Positions 1 through 10,339 of a stretch of 64,000 nucleotides of DNA are shown piece by piece. The first letter of the stretch is position 1. The number at the start of each line of letters is the position of its first letter. The notes beneath the pieces were generated by a model. It did not search any database. It saw only the letters and a program-made list of their open reading frames with translations, and had not been told where the DNA came from. The DNA lies in the NCBI RefSeq assembly GCF_017591425.1, contig NW_024466599.1, forward strand, positions 73,016,501 to 73,080,500. Reading direction: 5' to 3'. The DNA comes from Ochotona curzoniae. Its lineage: Eukaryota > Chordata > Mammalia > Lagomorpha > Ochotonidae. Made by a program: the position numbers and the translations under genes.

Positions 1-29
1 CCTTTGTCTCTTTTCTTCTTTCTTTTATC

Positions 30-1305
30 CTCATTCTTCCTCCTGTATTTCTAGCAGTGTATATGTTCTCTCAAGTCTCTCTATGTGTAAGCATCTTAAC
101 TGATGGTACGTGTGCTTACAGCCATTGCCCTATTGCTCTGCCTTGCACTATAAAAACAAATGTCCTAAGCAAGCGGTCTGACATGGCAGCTGCATCCATC
201 TCATGTCCGTATCCCACTGCATCCAGCTTTTCTCTGAGCTCCTCTGGGACTGTTCTCATTCTACCAGTCTCCTGCTGCAGAAGCCAGTGGACAACTTGCA
301 ATGCTCATACTTGCCTTACCATTTTTCAATCTTTGACACTGGCAGCTGGTTTCCTGTTAAATATTGTTACATCTCTTTTTGCTTCTAAGCCGCTAATACC
401 CAGTGGTTTCCATCTTTTCTCTCTTATATTCTTCAGATGCTCTATTAGGCTATAATTATACCATCAGCTAAAAAAATGGGAATCATAGCCTTGCCTTTTG
501 TTTCATATCACCCCTCTCTACAGGCCAACTCATCTACTTTATACCATTTAAATATCAAATACTTCTCTTCTTTATATCTCTGGTTTGATTTCTCTTCCAA
601 CAATAAGAAAACTAACATGAGTTATTACTCTGTTTTCAGCAGAGCAAACAAATATACCTCTAACATGGGTTATCACAAGTATATTTTTTTCTTTTGCTTC
701 CCATGCAAACATGGAATCATGCTCTATTCCATTTCTTGCTTGGTGATCCTACCACAGTTGCTCAGCCTAGAAATAGAGGAGAACTCCTATGCTGCAAGTT
801 TCTCTGATAAACCAGAGCTATTTCACTCTTAGATCACACACCGTCTATTTTGTGAACTATCCTGAATGTATCTTTTCCACTGTGATGTGCTGTTGCTTAC
901 GTGTAAAGGGTTGTTCCTCACAGAGCAAGTGGAAATGGCCTGTCTTTTTGGCATGTTGAGCTAGTTTACCATATCCTTGATACCATTTGTGCATGTTGCC
1001 CCACTTCATTTCAGTTCTTTCCCATTGCTTGTATGCATAAGCGTTGTAATCTTTGTAATGCTTGTCCTCACTTACCCAGCTTGTTATGCTATTCTCAGTG
1101 GTTCTATGTAGCCCCTGGTTTCACACAAAATTTTTTTTTCATTTTGCATTATAAACGTACATTTACTTCCTCTGAAATTAGGCCATGATCCTCCCTAAAG
1201 GCACAGATTTTGTTGTTTGTTGTTGTTGTAATGCGTCTAAGTATTGTCAGCACTCGGAGCAGTGTTTGGCTCATGGTTTTTGAATGAGTACAAGAAAGAA
1301 GAAGT
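30..1305 (+). mobile_element. Old L2 LINE fragment reaching the 3' end
   Basis: A heavily decayed copy of the ancient mammalian LINE L2. By eye the order of the L2 3' half is preserved: a reverse-transcriptase-derived part near 200-460, the stretch around TTTATATCTCTGG at 570-590, the TTGCTCAG-like block near 760-830, and at 1180-1300 the typical L2 tail (residues resembling 'cacagatttTGTtt...agTGTTTGGCtCAtg...tTTGAATGAgta'). Frames are full of stops, so it is not coding. The open frame at 57-455 lies inside this repeat and is a by-product of its decay. The middle part (835-1140) is the weakest match. Confidence 0.6.
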
Positions 1306-1404
1306 AGCTTAAAATTCTCAAACAGATTAAACATACCTCCTGGTCATACTGCTATTGTATTAGTCTTACTTAGTTTGTAACCAAAGGACAGTGAGTCATT
1401 GCAT

Positions 1405-1600
1405 ATTAGAAAGAGCACAGGTTCATCTTCAGGAGAACTGAACTAGTCGCAGTAATTAGGAATATTATCTTGGGCGAGCCTTAGCCTTTCTGGGGTAAAA
1501 GGTTTCGTTTTTTAAAATCTTTAAATCTCCAAGTCAAAGGACAGGATTAGATGATTTAGGAAGTTTTTTTTCCGACTCAGAATCATTATAACCTAACCTA
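1405..1600 (+). mobile_element. MIR SINE, sense orientation
   Basis: An ancient tRNA-derived MIR. The tRNA-related part 'gaaAGAGCAcaGGttc' at about 1410, the core 'tTGGGCGAGCCTTAGCCT' near 1473 (MIR core: the TTGGGCAAGTCACTTAACCT region) and the 3' part 'GGATTAGATGAT' at 1543 occur in the right order and spacing. About 25-30% diverged by eye. No function is implied. Confidence 0.65.
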
Positions 1601-2267
1601 AATTGCTTCCTTCTAAAGCTTGAAGAAAGGTGATATTTTTGGTCTCAGATTTTTGGTTGAGTTCCTAGAATGAATTAAATGGAATTATAATCAAATTTGT
1701 TTTGAGTCTGTAAGCTACACATCAATAACTGATAAGCAGTATCTTTTATTCCTATTAATAGGACCCAGCGTTCTATTGGTTACGCAGTTGTGCAGGCAAA
1801 TATATTGCCCTGTCTCTGTTCCAGCTGGGTGTGGTCATGTGGCTAAGTTCAGTGTATCCAGGTACCTAAAGGAGTGTAGGCAAAAGCAACATGGAAAGCT
1901 CTTTTTGTCATCTGCTACTGTCCTACACTTATTATTTCTCTCTGTTTTAGCTTAAAATATAAACATGGTGGTGTTGAACTGCTTTTGGCCAAAAGGGGCA
2001 GGAAGGACATTGGATCAGAGGAATCCATTCCTTGAATGACCTACAGCTAAAGCTGTATGCCTATCATCCTAGAATGTTCTTTGACACAGTTGCAGCTGCT
2101 ATCCTGTTTAAGCTACTGTTACCTTAGTGCCTCATAAAATATGAAACCAATTCACAAGAGCACATTGGCAGATGTACAATTTTAGAAAAAGAGCCTACGA
2201 ATTCCAATACATTTACACAGGATTCTATGACCCCATTGGGTAGAAGAAAGATGGTCACAGCTTCTTT
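1601..2267. other. Unannotated non-coding stretch
   Basis: AT-rich single-copy-looking sequence between a MIR and a CSINE. I see no open frame of note, no RNA gene and no recognised repeat here. Confidence 0.5.
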
Positions 2268-2598
2268 CTTTTATTTTTTTAGAGATTCCTTTTTTTAATT
2301 GGAAGGGCAGATAAACAGAGAAAAGGAGATACAGAAAGATTTTCCATCCCTCGTCACTCCCTAAGTAGTCACAGCAACTGGGGCTGAGCTGATCCGAAGC
2401 CAGGAGCCAGGAATTTCTTCTGAGTCTCCCATGTGGGTGCAGGGTTCCAAGCTTTGGGCCATTCTCTACTGCTTTCCCAGGCCACAAGCAGGGAGCTGAA
2501 TGAGAAATGGAACAGCCAGAACGCGAACCAGTACCCATATGGCATCCAGCAGATGAAAGGTGAGGATCTCATTCACCAAGCTGTTGTGCTGGATCACA
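2268..2598 (-). mobile_element. CSINE, antisense, near full length
   Basis: The T-rich left edge is the reverse complement of the poly(A) tail. It is followed by the CSINE tail motif (AGAtaaACAGAGA...), the body ('gagccaggaatttCTTCTGaGTCTCCCAtgtGGGTGCAGGGT') and the head with CCCATATGG near 2536. Most CpGs have decayed, so this is an older copy. The open frames reported on the minus strand here are the transcribed face of the SINE and are not genes. Confidence 0.85.
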
Positions 2599-3054
2599 GA
2601 TTCTTTAACTGACCTTTCACTGAGAAATATATTCATGTCCCTTTTCTTTGGCCTGAGTAGATCCTGAGAGTACTTGAACAGAGTAAATGCATCATACATA
2701 AAGTTCTTCCAACTTCCATTCCAGGGCCTCAAAAGAATGCCAGCTTGTTTTCCTATCTGTGGAAGATTGACTTTTTGATTTTTGATTGTCATGCTGCCCA
2801 TGAAAATATCTGTGTTTAAACTGAGAGAGAGAATTAGTCTTTCATTTATTGGCTTTACCTCAGATGGCATTTGGGGATGGGACAAAGTTGAAACCAGATC
2901 ACTGGTATGCTATCTGAGTCTCTCATGTGAACAGCAGAATCTCAAATTCTGGAGTTCCAGGCATATGAACAGAAGGAGGATTGGCAATCTGATATGACAT
3001 GCAGATATGCCAAAGGTGACTTAATCTGCTATACTACAATGCCACCTTCTAAAA

Positions 3055-3205
3055 CCTTTATTTTACAGAAGAGGAACATGTAGCATGGAAAGTTAAGCAA
3101 CACAATGACAACCACTGTTGAGAAGTGGTAGCTTTCTTCTGTGAATCTGGCAGATTAAATCTAAAGCTTTTGGCATTTGTTAACATGCTATGTTGCTCAG
3201 TCAGA
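3055..3205 (-). mobile_element. MIR SINE, antisense
   Basis: The block 'TATTTTACAGAaGAGGAAC' at 3060, then 'gttaagcaac', 'agtGGtaGct' and the 'ACATGCTATG' end near 3184-3193, follows the antisense MIR order (tATTTTACAGATGAGGAAAC ... TTAAGTAACTTGCC ... ACCACTATGCTAT). Well over 20% diverged. Confidence 0.65.
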
Positions 3206-3384
3206 AGCAATTATATGAGCTGTAAACAACTCAACTAGGTTGGTCACATAACCATGCCTTTACCAATTGGCCTTTAAATATTACTATGAAAAGCTTGCCA
3301 TATTACTTTCTGTTTTGTGGATATTTATTTAGACTCACATCGAAACTCTAAAAATATTTAAGTCATTTGTGCATTTGGTTAAAC

Positions 3385-3560
3385 AGCAAAGATGTTACTT
3401 GTCACACCCACTGCCATCATTGGAGTTGCTGAGTTCAAGTCTTGGCTATGTCCAGGCTCCAGTTACCTATAGGTACAGTACCCTGGGAAGTGGCAGGTGA
3501 TGGCCCAAGTAGCTGGATACAAAAGAAAGCTGGATTGAATTCCCAGCTCCTAACAAAATA
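3385..3560 (+). mobile_element. Diverged CSINE fragment, sense
   Basis: The segment has the sense CSINE order: a 'gagTTCAAGTC' B-box-like site at about 3430, then a 'ggctccagtt' body part and 'GGCAGGTGATGGCCCAAGTA' near 3492. The 3' CT-rich tail is absent or too decayed to see. An older subfamily than the CpG-rich copies. Confidence 0.5.
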
Positions 3561-4564
3561 AAAACGATGTCTGTGATCTAGCCAGTTCTTCATCCTACCT
3601 GGCACAACACTGAGAAATGCCACTCTGATCCTGCTCAAAGTTATCAAGCCCTGATCAATTTCCCTCTTTTGTTCTGAAATCTGTTCACTTTGAAGTATTT
3701 CAGTATGTGAGTTGTGTTCTGCAGCACACATCTCAAGACCTGTCATTTTTATTGTTGCATGTGTAACATTCACATCCCCAACTCCCCACTTCCCTTCTTG
3801 CACAAGAACATCACTGCTCAATGTGTGCTTGTGCACCTCCTTGAGATGCTGTTGGAAGTTGCCCAGTTAATGCCAAAACGTTCATTGCATGGAATCATGC
3901 GCAGTGATATGCACAGCCAATCTGCCGGTCCAGCCCAATATCCTCACACCAAAGCCTCCATTTCTCAGCAGGAATATAGCAAACCAGATGTCAAGCGCAT
4001 ATTTCCTGAGTACTTTATGGGATCCACAGAGAGGCTCTCACAGTATGGTTCAGACCTCAGTTTAGTGCAACTTGTCAAAATGAATTGTTTCATTTCTGGA
4101 CCACAAATGCCAGGTTTGAGAGGAAAAAAAAATGTAAAGAAAATTCTGTGTATGAGTTTAGGCTTTCATGTTCTTAATTAAAATCCCATGGACTTGAGAT
4201 TGCTACAAGGTCCTGGAATGGGGGAAGGGAGTGCAGAAATCTTACTTTTGGAAAGTGATGGAAAGAGGAAAAATCATTATCCTGTGTCTTAGCTTCTCCA
4301 GCTACAAAGGAGCATAACCATTTCCTCCGTGAGCTTGATGACATCTCCAAAGGTAACTCGGCAGACATGCCCCATTAAGCAGACTGTCACAAAGCCGAGT
4401 TTCAAGAAGGAATTCCCTCTCCATAACCCTAAGAAATGCATGTTTGAACTGCAACTTGTAAGTAAATCCTCAATCATTCCCTGGGCTTTTCTAACCAGAT
4501 AAACCCTATTGAATCATCAGTGGTTGTTTGCTTACTTCCTAAAAGCAAAAATGGCTCTTCGAAA
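3561..4564. other. Unannotated stretch with two random open frames
   Basis: No repeat recognised. Open frames of 133 codons (minus, 3435-3836) and 155 codons (plus, 3714-4181) overlap on opposite strands. Neither shows a recognisable domain, and frames of this length are expected by chance in 64 kb. I do not call either as a gene. Confidence 0.5.
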
Positions 4565-4645
4565 AAGCATAGTAGCTAAGAGTTTGGTTTCAGTATCAGG
4601 CAGAATTCTGAGAAGACACTGATCCTTGTGGTCCTCAGGGAAGAG
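4565..4645 (+). mobile_element. MIR SINE fragment, sense
   Basis: 'AGCATAGTAGCTAAGAGttTGG' and the following 'tcAGtatcaGGCAGAATTCTG' resemble the tRNA-related head of MIR (gCAGTGTAGTGGTTAAGAGC...GGAGTCAGAC). Only the 5' part is recognisable. Confidence 0.45.
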
Positions 4646-5439
4646 TCTCTGGGCAAGCAAGAAATGCAGGTTTTACAGGTGGAAAAAGACATTGTGCAAT
4701 TACACATTTCCTGCACATCAACTGAACTGCGTGTGTGCTGAGTTCAGTCTAGCATTCCCCAAAATCAACATTCCACACCTATGGAGTTGCTAGTAATGTT
4801 ACTGGTATTCCAGGAACTATGAAGTGTTACTGATTCTGACTGATTCAGCTCTTTCCTCAACTATGTTATAAGACAGAGATCTTTAGGTGACCTGAAAGTT
4901 GCCCAAAGGTTCTGTTTTCTGAATTAATCATGCCATAGCGAAGGTTCCTGGACCTCTCTGAAAAGTCAAGTGTGAACTTATACTTTCCACAGGTTTTTGT
5001 TATTCCATCAGTGAGCCACTACCTTTTTTGGCTGTGGACATTTAGGGATATACAATCCAACCAACGTGGTTGATTGCAGCTTGGTGAACTGTGTATTGGT
5101 AGGTACAGTCTACAGAAGCTGGTGGAAAATACACCAAGTGCAACCACTGCACATGCAGATTTTGGGCTTGGATTGTTATGGGGGTATTAGTTAAATTTTC
5201 CTTAACCACATCAGCTATCTCCATTAGATTTTTCCTATTGAGTCCTCTGTGATCCTATTGTTGTAGCTTCATCTGAAGTCCAGTTTGTGTGTCTTTGGAA
5301 TTTGGTTGAATGCCTCACTCCAGAACACAATTTCCACTATTTTACTGGCTGAGAGCTTGGAACTCTATGAAGTTTTATGAATCTAAGTGACTTTAGATAT
5401 CAGCCACTGTCGCTTATTCATATCAATCTAGCTTTTCTT
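4646..5439. other. Unannotated non-coding stretch
   Basis: No repeat family, RNA gene or plausible exon recognised in this interval. Confidence 0.5.
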
Positions 5440-5662
5440 AAAATGTTTTACAAGTTCCATTTGATGTCCAATGTACTTCTCAGCCTTCTTTAATTATTTC
5501 AATGGTCATGGATTTTTTGATTCTTAGTGTCTTAGCTAACTATATATTTTATTTGTCCATGTCCTTTGATGACAAAGATTGTCTCTGAACTTTCATTGTA
5601 TCTTGTACTTGTGAACCAATGGTGCCAAATGGACAAATTTGTTAATTAATGCATTGATTAAA
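5440..5662 (+). mobile_element. L2 LINE 3'-end fragment, sense
   Basis: 'GTCCATGTCC...GACAAAGATTGTcTCtgaactTTCATTGTATCttgtact' followed by an AATGCATTGATTAA end follows the L2 3' terminal consensus (GTCTGTCTCC ... GGCAGGGACTGTGTCT ... TTTGTATCCCCAG ... AATAAATGTTTGTTGAATGAA). Very old. Confidence 0.5.
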
Positions 5663-6076
5663 TTACATGATAAATAATTTCCTGGATTTCTAAAGTCAAA
5701 AGCCTTGGTTATTTTCAGATGTAAATATTATACAGAGAATATTTGTCTTAACTAAATGCATGCGTTTCAATTTTATGGACTTCAAATCTTAGAGTTCTTT
5801 GACTTTGATTCAAATTGTCTTTTGCCTACTCATTTGTAAGACTAGATATGTGAAATTTCTGACTTAATTTATTCATATTTAAAATAGAAACTATATACTT
5901 GCCTATTTTCCCTTGAAAATCAAATTTTATAATTTCTGTGAAAATATTTTGGAGAACACTATGATATTGTTATAGGGAATCCTCGTTATAAGAAATAGTA
6001 TAAATATCAATTTCTGAACTGCCTTAGTTATGATCCTATCACCAATATTCTCATACCATAACAACTGACTCCACTT
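5663..6076. other. AT-rich stretch, nothing recognised
   Basis: Strongly AT-rich sequence with no open frame of interest and no recognised repeat. Confidence 0.5.
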
Positions 6077-6147
6077 CCAACATTTGCATATCTTGTTTTG
6101 TGCTCGCTTTGGCAGCACATGTACCAACATTTGTGTATCTCATTTTA
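6077..6147. repeat. Imperfect direct repeats flanking the U6-like insert
   Basis: The unit at 6077-6100 (CCAACATTTGcaTATCTtgTTTTg) recurs at 6124-6147 (CCAACATTTGtgTATCTcaTTTTa), with the U6-like sequence between them. A third, shorter relative (CCAACgTTTGTGTAaTCTacc) lies at 6459-6479, beyond the neighbouring SINE. This looks like target-site duplications from two successive retropositions into the same spot, since decayed. Confidence 0.6.
6100..6124 (+). pseudogene. U6 snRNA 5'-end fragment (truncated pseudogene)
   Basis: GTGCTCGCTTTGGCAGCACAT matches the first bases of U6 spliceosomal RNA (GTGCTCGCTTCGGCAGCACAT), with one change in the 5' stem-loop, followed by GTAC where U6 has ATAC. Similarity stops about 25 bases in, so the catalytic ACAGAGA region, the U4-pairing region and the 3' U-tract are missing and no functional U6 can come from it. 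Direct repeats on both sides argue for L1-mediated insertion of a truncated U6 cDNA. No U6 promoter elements sit at the right distances upstream. Confidence 0.7.
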
Positions 6148-6458
6148 TAATATTTATTTATTTGAAAAGTAGGGTTACAGTGATGAGAGGAAGCAGAAGG
6201 AGAAAAATCGTCCATTCATTGGTTCACCCCTCAAATGGCTGTAACCACTGGGGTTTGGCCGAGCCAGAAGTCTATATTTTCATCTGGGTTTCCCATGTGA
6301 GTGGCAGGGCTCTAAGGACTTGGACTATTGTCTGCAGCTTTACCAGACACAACAGCAGGAAGATGGATTTGAACTGTACAACAGACACCAACCATTGCCC
6401 ATTTAGGATGCTGCATTGTAGATATCAACTTAATCCACTGCACCAAAATGTCTGCCCT
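6148..6458 (-). mobile_element. CSINE, antisense, older subfamily
   Basis: Left T-rich edge, then tail motif, 'GGTTCACCCCTCAAATGG', 'TGGGTTTCCCATGTGAGTGG', and the head ending 'AACTTAATCCACTGCACCAAAATG'. The copy lies between two members of the CCAACATTTG repeat (6124-6147 and 6459-6479), which fit as its target-site duplication. Confidence 0.75.
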
Positions 6459-6479
6459 CCAACGTTTGTGTAATCTACC

Positions 6480-7361
6480 TTGCTTTCAGGTAGATTACTG
6501 AACAGGTTGTTAACTGCTGGTGTATTTTCATGGCTGTCTTCTTCATATGGCCACATTCTGACCTTCATGTGGAAAGAGTGAACAATTGCCTCTACAGACA
6601 CCTGTCCTCAAACACTGGAATGGGAAGAGAACTATCTCTAACAAAGAACTAAGACAAACATGCACTCGTTAGTGATACTAATAAAACCACACTGCCAACA
6701 TTCAAGGAGTTCTATACAACCATAACTGTTAAATTAATGATGAATTGGATAGAACTGGCTGTGATTATGATATTTAATCCCATCTGTGGCATTCCTGCTA
6801 GTCAAATGTAGGGTTTGCCTGTTCTATAATGTTCCCACTGACAGAGGACAGCTCAACTGTGGATACAGCAAACAGGGCTGAGCCTAATCCAAATTCATTT
6901 TTATTCTCGTATTTCTGAGCCTCTTACCTTCATGTTTGTTAGTACCTCTCTCCACCAATGCAATCTAAATCCTCACCACCTCCTCACCCCATTAAAGCCC
7001 ACCACAAGGAAAGGTTTCAACAAATCCTTCACTGTAAAGTATGGACAAGCTGTGGCAGCTCACAGTACCACTTCCTCTTCTGGAGATAATGCATATAGTC
7101 AGAGAAAAAAAAAAAACTGCAGTTAAAAAGTAATATCTTTGAATGAATTTCAGTATTCCTTCAATGGTCATACACAATGTGTATTTCTTCCTTACCTCCT
7201 GTGAGACCCTCCAGAACTCTTGGGTCACAGCCTACGGGCTGTTCTTACGTTCCTGTGTAAAGTTCACCCTCAAGAAAGAGACTGCAACAGCATCTGAAAG
7301 TGTAATGCTTTGAGCTTGGAAAATTCTCCTTATTTATCATCTATCTTGGACTTCCTACTTG
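6480..7361. other. Unannotated non-coding stretch
   Basis: No recognised repeat. A short A-run lies at about 7106-7117. No convincing exon or RNA gene. Confidence 0.5.
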
Positions 7362-7560
7362 GTGTTTATTTATTTGAAAGAACAACAGAGAGAGAATATT
7401 TGCATTCACTAGTTCACTCCCCAAATGTTGCAAAAACAGGCTGGGGCTAGGATGAGTCTGGAGTCAAGAACATAATTCAGATTCCCATAATCTTGAATTC
7501 CATATTTCAAGACAGGTTCTTGGTACATGATGGTGGAGTCTCAAATAATGACTTCATGGC
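7362..7560 (-). mobile_element. Diverged CSINE, antisense, partial
   Basis: 'GTTTATTTATTTGAAAGAACAACAGAGAGAGA', in two adjoining blocks, and 'TAGTTCACTCCCCAAATG' mark the tail half of an antisense CSINE. The body 'ggctggggctaggatgagtctggagtcaagaac' is still aligned, and the head half fades out after about 7560. Confidence 0.5.
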
Positions 7561-7737
7561 TACAATAAATTCCTGCTCCTCCTCTTTTTCCCGTTTGTTC
7601 TACTGATAAAAAAAAAAATAAGCATAATGCTACAATTTCATTCCCCAATATGCTGCTCTCTAATTTGGGGCATATAATGGATATTGGACTACACTAGTTT
7701 TGAAATATTTAATCTGATTTTTGGTGCTGTCTTCTCA

Positions 7738-7866
7738 AGGAAATATAAAAATAAGTTCCTGGTAAAATGAAATGAAAAGATAAGTTTATTTTGATATAAA
7801 GCACTTCAAAATCCATGAATATAGTTTTAAAATATAATATGAATATGCCATGAACTATTTGAAGAT
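7738..7866 (+). mobile_element. Short inverted-repeat element (mariner-like MITE candidate), copy 1
   Basis: 'ATAAGTTCCTGGTAAAATGAAATGAAAAGATAAGTTTATTTTG' (read across two blocks), then an AT-rich middle, then 'GCCATGAACTATTTGAAG' form the two complementary ends seen in several other copies in this window. There is no coding capacity. The family resembles small non-autonomous Tc1/mariner elements of mammals. The exact family name would need a library search. Confidence 0.5.
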
Positions 7867-8922
7867 CCTTCATGTGCTTGGAATTCAAAAATGTTTTCAC
7901 CAAAATGAACAATGTTTTATTCCATTTTCTACAGCCTTGTCCAAGTGCCCTCATGTAAATACTTTGCATTAGGGAACTATTTTGGAGAGTTCTCTAAATC
8001 AGCCATGAGCAATGCTCTTGAGTTTAAGAGAGCAGATAACTATTTCTATAAAAAAAAAAAAAAGGCAGTTGTTAAAGCCAATCCCAAACACAGGGTTGAT
8101 GGTTAGTAAATCAGGTCCTGATGCTGTCCACTGCTTGTGAGACATGCTGCAGCCTTGATAGGGTTGAACTCTGTTTTTGTGCTTGTTTAAAGATCTGGAC
8201 ACTATGACAGCAGTGCAAGAAAATGCTCCTAATACAAGAAAGAGATTGAGGTCCCTGGAAGGAAACGTGGAAGGCTTTCTGCTGTTGTTTCCAGGGAAGA
8301 GTAGTGGACTGAGTTTCTGTATTTCCTGTTTGTTGCTCTCAAACATGGATAGAAATACCTAGATGGCAAAAAAAAAAAAAAAAACACAACGGGAATAGCA
8401 GAATGTAAAGCTTCACAGTTTGAGTTTGTAGCACATAACGGTTCCAAAGAGAAAAAAACCAAACTTCAGACATCAGGGCACTTACCCAGGAGATGGTGAC
8501 AGCAAGGACAGAATCTCAGACACAGAGGGCACAGACAATCCTTCTAAGCTGCTCCTGTCCTCAGAGCCCCTTCCCACTCTCCATGGTGAATATTCCAAGG
8601 GTGTTGCTGGGGAGGCAAGAAACAGATTTTCTTCCCTTGTATAATGAGTGTCTGGGATCATTAGGATTCCAAATAGAAAAAAAAAAGGAAATAATTTGAT
8701 AATAATGTCCAGAGGTACCACATGATATAAAGCATGACATGTTTTACATATGTGTAGGCTTATTGCAAAATGTGCATTGGGTCAAGAAAGGAGAGCTTTC
8801 AAAAATGCTGATGTGCAGTCAACTGTTAGCTATCTCAGCTAATGAAGTTTGTAGAGAAGAAGCAAAGAAAGATTTTTTTTTTGCAAGACATATGATCAAA
8901 AGTATTTATGTATGATTTGAGA
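7867..8922. other. Unannotated stretch with A-runs
   Basis: Poly(A) runs occur at about 8050-8064 and 8368-8385, and an eight-to-nine T run near 8874-8882. I could not tie any of them to a recognisable retroposed body. No gene called. Confidence 0.4.
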
Positions 8923-8923
8923 G

Positions 8924-8949
8924 CTGTGTGTGTGTGTGTGTGTGTGTGT
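8924..8949. repeat. (TG)n microsatellite
   Basis: About 13 uninterrupted TG units. A probable length-variable marker. Confidence 0.95.
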
Positions 8950-9714
8950 CCTATGGCTGTGAACACAGACGTAGCATCCTGTGAATTTCTTGAGTTCATA
9001 TTGTATTTGCCTGATATGAAAATGCTGCAGGAGAACTGGAGATGTCAAGATATTTGATCTGATTTCCATTTTCTTTTGCCCTGGCCTGGTTGTGTAATGT
9101 TGCAGAAGTCCATTCACTGAGATATTTTGCTGGCATCATTTGCAGTAATTGTCCAATTTGTTCTTTTCTCTTTCTTCTGCTACCAAATGAGCTGCCATAT
9201 TCTCCATTTGCATCAGGGTCTGCATCCACAGCTTCTCCTTTTTCACTACAGAGGACATGTTCTTGCAGGCAAACCCAAGGATCCAGGCCAGGCATCCCTG
9301 GTCAGCCCCACTCCCAGGGCCTACAAACCCAGCACCCAGCCAGCACTCAGGCAGGCCAAGAGACCCAACCCGCCCATTTTAGTTCAACCTAGGGGGCTTT
9401 GCGGTAAATACAATGTTTATTTCCTCGTACACTCTCAGATGTAATAGTGGGAGGATGTTGGCCAGTCATTGCTGACGGATCTGGGAACCCTACGTTTCCA
9501 CAACAATGCAGGGGCAGCTCCCTTTGATTTGTACCCACCCACACACATGTTGGTGCCTGCAGAACACATGGTGCTGGAATCAAATGTAAAACATGAAGCT
9601 TTCTGGAAATATGGGAAGACAGCATTCATAATGAAGGTCCTAGCAGCATTACAGTGTGGAGATTCACGGACAGGAATGGACACTTATGCATGTGCTTCAT
9701 CTGCTGGACATCTT
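8950..9714. other. Unannotated stretch, partly GC-richer
   Basis: 9200-9400 is richer in G+C and contains CAG/CCC-rich text. On the minus strand, frames across 8996-9295 are open for 99 codons and rich in Lys, Glu and Gln, but I recognise no protein family and see no gene structure. It might be a decayed processed pseudogene. It is not called as one. Confidence 0.35.
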
Positions 9715-9965
9715 ACATTCATTAGCTCTTCATTCCTCACCACAGCTTGGTGAAGTAAGCATTTTTGTATCCTTGCAAGGTTGTACGGAAGATTTATGGA
9801 ATGTGCCACGTACATAGTAAGATCTATCAACAACGAAGACCTATCCATACATAAGAAATAACTTCATATCTACTTTGTGACTTGTTCATGGTCATGAATT
9901 GAGGCAGTGGCAAAACCAAAATGGAACCAGATATCACAAAGCAAAGGGTTCCTGTTGTTTACTTT
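9715..9965 (-). mobile_element. MIR SINE, antisense, with an internal interruption
   Basis: 'CACCACAGCTTGGTGAAGTAAGCAT' corresponds to the MIR antisense 'CACAACAACCCTATGAGGTAGGTA' part. After about 120 unrelated bases, 'TGACTTGTTCATGGTCATGAATTGAGGCAGTGGCAAAACC', read in two parts, matches the 'TAACTTGCCCAAGGTCACACAGC..GTGGCAGAGCC' part. Confidence 0.5.
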
Positions 9966-10339
9966 CCGAAGACACACAGTCCAGAAGACATGGAGTATGA
10001 CTTCTGTCTGCAGTGGTATAATGTTATTCTTGGCTCATCTGTATTCTGATTCAATCCTTTAAAACTGTGAAATATAAAGCAAATACAGAAAATGAAATAA
10101 GAAAAAAACACATTTTTTTTATTCACTGTCAACATGTTCTTGAAAGAGCATTTTCAAATCCCAGAAGCTTTCCTCATTATAATCCCTAACACTACACCTT
10201 AAGGGGAAAGTCTGTGCTTTTTTATATATGCCTATATAGCTTTGTGTGTCTCCTAGCACCATAATAAATTGTCTTTTTAGTGGTCTGATCTTAATGGATT
10301 ATATAGAACCTACTGTTTGATAGCTCACCTCTTATCAGC

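Noticed and set aside
3714..4181. 155-codon open frame on the plus strand
   Set aside because: No family resemblance, overlapping opposite-strand frame of similar length, and chance expectation for a 64-kb window.
6081..6090. Octamer ATTTGCAT just upstream of the U6-like sequence as a snRNA promoter element
   Set aside because: It is about 15 bases upstream, not the 200 or so of a distal element, and the same text recurs as part of the flanking duplication.
8996..9295. Lys/Glu-rich 99-codon minus-strand frame, perhaps a processed pseudogene
   Set aside because: A T-run near 8874 could be an antisense poly(A), but I recognise no protein, the best reading changes frame, and there is no target duplication.
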